Assembly (NCBI GenBank): GCA_029859185.1
Contig: JAOUDR010000116.1
Coordinates: forward strand, 1 to 7,850
Origin: Gemmatimonadota bacterium
GTDB taxonomy: Bacteria > Gemmatimonadota > Gemmatimonadetes > Gemmatimonadales > GWC2-71-9
Length of the DNA: 7,850 nucleotides
Direction: 5' to 3'
Positions 5,953 to 7,850 of this stretch are shown piece after piece. A program made the position numbers and the translations under genes. How positions within the stretch are numbered: the first letter of the stretch is position 1; each line of letters begins with the position of its first letter. The notes beneath the pieces are model-generated. The model was not told the origin of the DNA. It searched no databases and was given only the letters and a program-made list of their open reading frames with translations.

Positions 5953-6950
5953 GCGGGTGCCTTCTGCCGGGATGTGCCGAAGACGCGCGGTTGGGTTGCC
6001 CGGTTGATGAACGGCACGAGGGCATTCATGATGAGAATCGCGTACATGACGCCCTCGGCCAGGCCACCCCACATCCTGATTACGACTACGAGGAAGCCCA
6101 CCCCGGCACCGAAGATCCACGCACCCCGGTGCGTCACCGGCGACGTCACCATATCCGTGGCCATGTACACCGCCCCAAGCATCAGGCCGCCCGAGAGCAG
6201 CATGAACTGCGGCGTTGGGTACCGACTGGCGTCAATCAGATGGAGGACGGCGGTGCACACGGCGACCGTGATCAGGATGCTCGCCGGAATCCGCCAGTTC
6301 AGGTAGTTCCGGAGAGCCAGATACCCGCCGCACAGCAGAATCAGGATCGCGCCGGTCTCTCCAAGAGAGCCGCCGGTGGTGCCAAATGCCAGGTCCGCCA
6401 CAGGCGTCAGCACCCGCTCGAACTTCATGAGCCCGAGGGGGGTGGCCGCAGTGACGGCGTCCACCTGCGCGCTCATGAGCGGCAGTGCGAAGTTGTCGCC
6501 GCGGAGCGACCACCACGACACGCCCTCGACTGCGGGCCACGTCGTGAGCGCCACCGGGAACGCCGCCTGGAGAAACGCCCGCCCGAGCAACGCCGGATTG
6601 AAGATGTTCTGGCCGAGCCCTCCGAAGATCAGTTTGCCGAAGCCGATGCTGAACGCCCCCCCCAAAACCGCCATCCAGAGCGGAAGGCCAGCCGGCAGGC
6701 AGAGACCTAGCAGGATTCCGGTAATGGCCGCGGACCCGTCCCGCACCGCACCCTTCTTGCCCCACGCGGCCTCCGTGCCCACCGCGCCGACGACTGCGGC
6801 GAGCATCACGAGCACCGCGCTCGGCCCAAAGTAGTAGACCGCGAAGGCGATGATCGGCACCAGGCTTCCCACCACCGACCACATGATCGTCGGCGTCGAG
6901 TCGCGACTGCGCAGATGCGGCGAGGCCGTGACGAGATAGCGATCGCTCAT
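5949..6950 (-). CDS. rnfD: Rnf complex membrane flavoprotein subunit RnfD
   Basis: This 333-residue polytopic subunit (about ten helices) is homologous to NqrB. Landmarks in order: SPHLRSRDSTPTIMW near the N-terminus (10-24), the DGSAAITGILLGLCLP segment (71-86), FGGLGQNIFNPALLGRAFL (109-127), DAVTAATPLG (164-173), GGSLGETGA (193-201), and ATDMVTSPVTHRGAWIFG (264-281). Thr170 in the AATPL segment is the expected FMN attachment site for ApbE; the usual Gly or Ser two residues before it is Ala. RnfD also holds the path for ion translocation with RnfE/A/G, as known for the family. The ATG at 6950 overlaps the rnfC stop as ATGA. A longer frame reaching into rnfC contains no conserved sequence, so it was rejected. 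Confidence 0.96.
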   Translation of the reverse strand: MSDRYLVTASPHLRSRDSTPTIMWSVVGSLVPIIAFAVYYFGPSAVLVMLAAVVGAVGTEAAWGKKGAVRDGSAAITGILLGLCLPAGLPLWMAVLGGAFSIGFGKLIFGGLGQNIFNPALLGRAFLQAAFPVALTTWPAVEGVSWWSLRGDNFALPLMSAQVDAVTAATPLGLMKFERVLTPVADLAFGTTGGSLGETGAILILLCGGYLALRNYLNWRIPASILITVAVCTAVLHLIDASRYPTPQFMLLSGGLMLGAVYMATDMVTSPVTHRGAWIFGAGVGFLVVVIRMWGGLAEGVMYAILIMNALVPFINRATQPRVFGTSRQKAPA

Positions 6951-7850
6951 GCAACCGACTTTCGCTGCCGGAGCGCGACCCGGGCGGCCGCGAACTGCTG
7001 CGACAGGGGGATGTTCGACGGACAGACGTACGAGCAGCAACCGCACAGCATGCAGTCGCTCAGGTGATACGCGTCCGCCATCTCCTCGTAGCGGCCTGTC
7101 GCGGCCAGCTTGCCAAGCTGCTGCGGATTCAGAAACACCGGACATGCGTCGAGACAGTGCCCACACCGAATGCACGGGTAGGACGCCTGCTCCTTGCACT
7201 CGCGCTCGGCGAGGACGATGACTCCGGTCGTGCCCTTGGTGAGCGGGGTGTCGAGGTTCGCCTGGGCGGCGCCCATCATGGGGCCGCCAAACACGATCTC
7301 CCGGGCGTCATCGGTCATACCGCCGCATGCGGTGAGCAGATCGCCCAACTTCGTGCCCACCGGGACGATCAGGTTCGCCGGCTTCCGCACGCCGAGGCCC
7401 GTGACAGTCACGATCCGCTCCACGAGCGGCAGTCCCGTGTCAAAGACCTCGGCGATGGTGGCCACCGACGCGGCGTTCTGGACGACGATGCCCACGTCGA
7501 GCGGCAGCTTGCCGGACGGCACTTCCCGGCCGGTGACCGCCTCGATGAGCATCTTCTCGGCACCCTGCGGATACTTGACCGTCAGCGGCAACACCACGAC
7601 GTCGAGGTCGGCAGGCTTCGTGCGCTCGAGCGCCTCGATGGCGTCCGGCTTGTTCCGCTCGACCCCGATCACCACCTTGGACACGCCAAGGATCTTCATC
7701 ATGATCCGGACCCCGAGGTGGATCCGCTCGGGGAACTCCACCATCGTGCGGTGATCGGTGGTGAGATACGGCTCGCACTCGCAGCCGTTGATAAGGATCA
7801 TTTCAATGGGCTTGTCGGGCGGCGGCTTGAGCTTGACGTGGGTCGGGAAC
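6947..7850 (-). CDS. rnfC: Rnf complex NADH-interacting Fe-S subunit RnfC (N-terminus beyond right edge)
   Basis: About 300 C-terminal residues of RnfC, the peripheral subunit that exchanges electrons with NAD(H) and carries two [4Fe-4S] clusters. The frame is open to the right edge, where it reads FPTHVKLKPPP, matching the family. The nucleotide-binding motif NGCECEPYLTTDHR lies at about 7745-7787; the residue before Glu-Cys-Glu-Pro is usually Ala and is Cys here. A soluble-ligand-binding beta-grasp domain follows. Two ferredoxin-like motifs close the protein: CIRCGHCLDACP (about 7142-7174) and CMLCGCCSYVCP (about 7022-7054), both C-x2-C-x2-C-x3-CP, the second with an extra Cys. The protein stops about 24 residues after the last cluster, so it lacks the long Ala/Lys-rich tail of gammaproteobacterial RnfC. 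Roughly the first 130-150 residues must be outside the window. An in-frame ATG at 7801 is internal, not the start. Confidence 0.97.
   Translation of the reverse strand, partial: FPTHVKLKPPPDKPIEMILINGCECEPYLTTDHRTMVEFPERIHLGVRIMMKILGVSKVVIGVERNKPDAIEALERTKPADLDVVVLPLTVKYPQGAEKMLIEAVTGREVPSGKLPLDVGIVVQNAASVATIAEVFDTGLPLVERIVTVTGLGVRKPANLIVPVGTKLGDLLTACGGMTDDAREIVFGGPMMGAAQANLDTPLTKGTTGVIVLAERECKEQASYPCIRCGHCLDACPVFLNPQQLGKLAATGRYEEMADAYHLSDCMLCGCCSYVCPSNIPLSQQFAAARVALRQRKSVA

Noticed and set aside
4045..6950. Possibility that the cluster encodes Na+-NQR rather than Rnf
   Set aside because: The adjacent soluble subunit carries two [4Fe-4S] motifs typical of RnfC (NqrA has none), the order is C-D-G-E-A, and no NqrF is present in the window.
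1..7850. CRISPR arrays, tRNA/rRNA genes, insertion sequences, attachment sites
   Set aside because: I found no direct-repeat arrays, no tRNA-like cloverleaf, no transposase or integrase frame and no terminal repeats.

Overview
The window is high-GC bacterial DNA in which every credible gene lies on the minus strand. It therefore reads from the right edge to the left. Most of it (about 2,890-7,850) is the greater part of an operon for an Rnf complex, the ion-pumping ferredoxin:NAD+ oxidoreductase. In transcription order the genes are rnfC (N-terminus off the right edge), rnfD, rnfG, rnfE, rnfA, a 53-codon gene for a one-helix Cys-rich membrane protein, and apbE (FMN transferase). Junctions are extremely tight: ATGA or GTGA overlaps at C/D, D/G, G/E and A/small gene, 1 base at E/A and 4 bases at small gene/apbE. 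A strong intrinsic terminator follows apbE.

The genes fit one pathway. RnfC takes electrons to or from NAD(H) in the cytoplasm. RnfA and RnfE are paired membrane subunits whose four conserved cysteines hold an intramembrane [2Fe-2S] cluster. RnfD and RnfG carry FMN bound covalently to threonine, and ApbE attaches that FMN. rnfB, the ferredoxin-facing Fe-S subunit, is not in the window. It is absent from the position after rnfA where acetogens have it, so it probably lies upstream of rnfC, beyond the right edge.

The left third holds three apparently unrelated genes: a small SnoaL-like/DUF4440 lipoprotein, a short-chain dehydrogenase/reductase, and a secreted gamma-glutamyltransferase-family precursor that runs off the left edge just after its catalytic threonine. 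A 13-bp perfect hairpin separates the lipoprotein gene from the dehydrogenase gene.

The organism looks like a high-GC Gram-negative bacterium, judging by a lipobox lipoprotein, a Tat-type leader on ApbE and a Sec-exported gamma-glutamyltransferase. The mix of a DUF4440 lipoprotein, a YwrD-like gamma-glutamyltransferase and an rnfCDGEA order would suit Gemmatimonadota or a similar phylum, but this is a guess from style. I see no RNA gene, CRISPR array or mobile element. The most interesting item is the Cys-rich mini-protein between rnfA and apbE, which resembles in layout the NqrM maturation factor of the related Na+-NQR enzyme.
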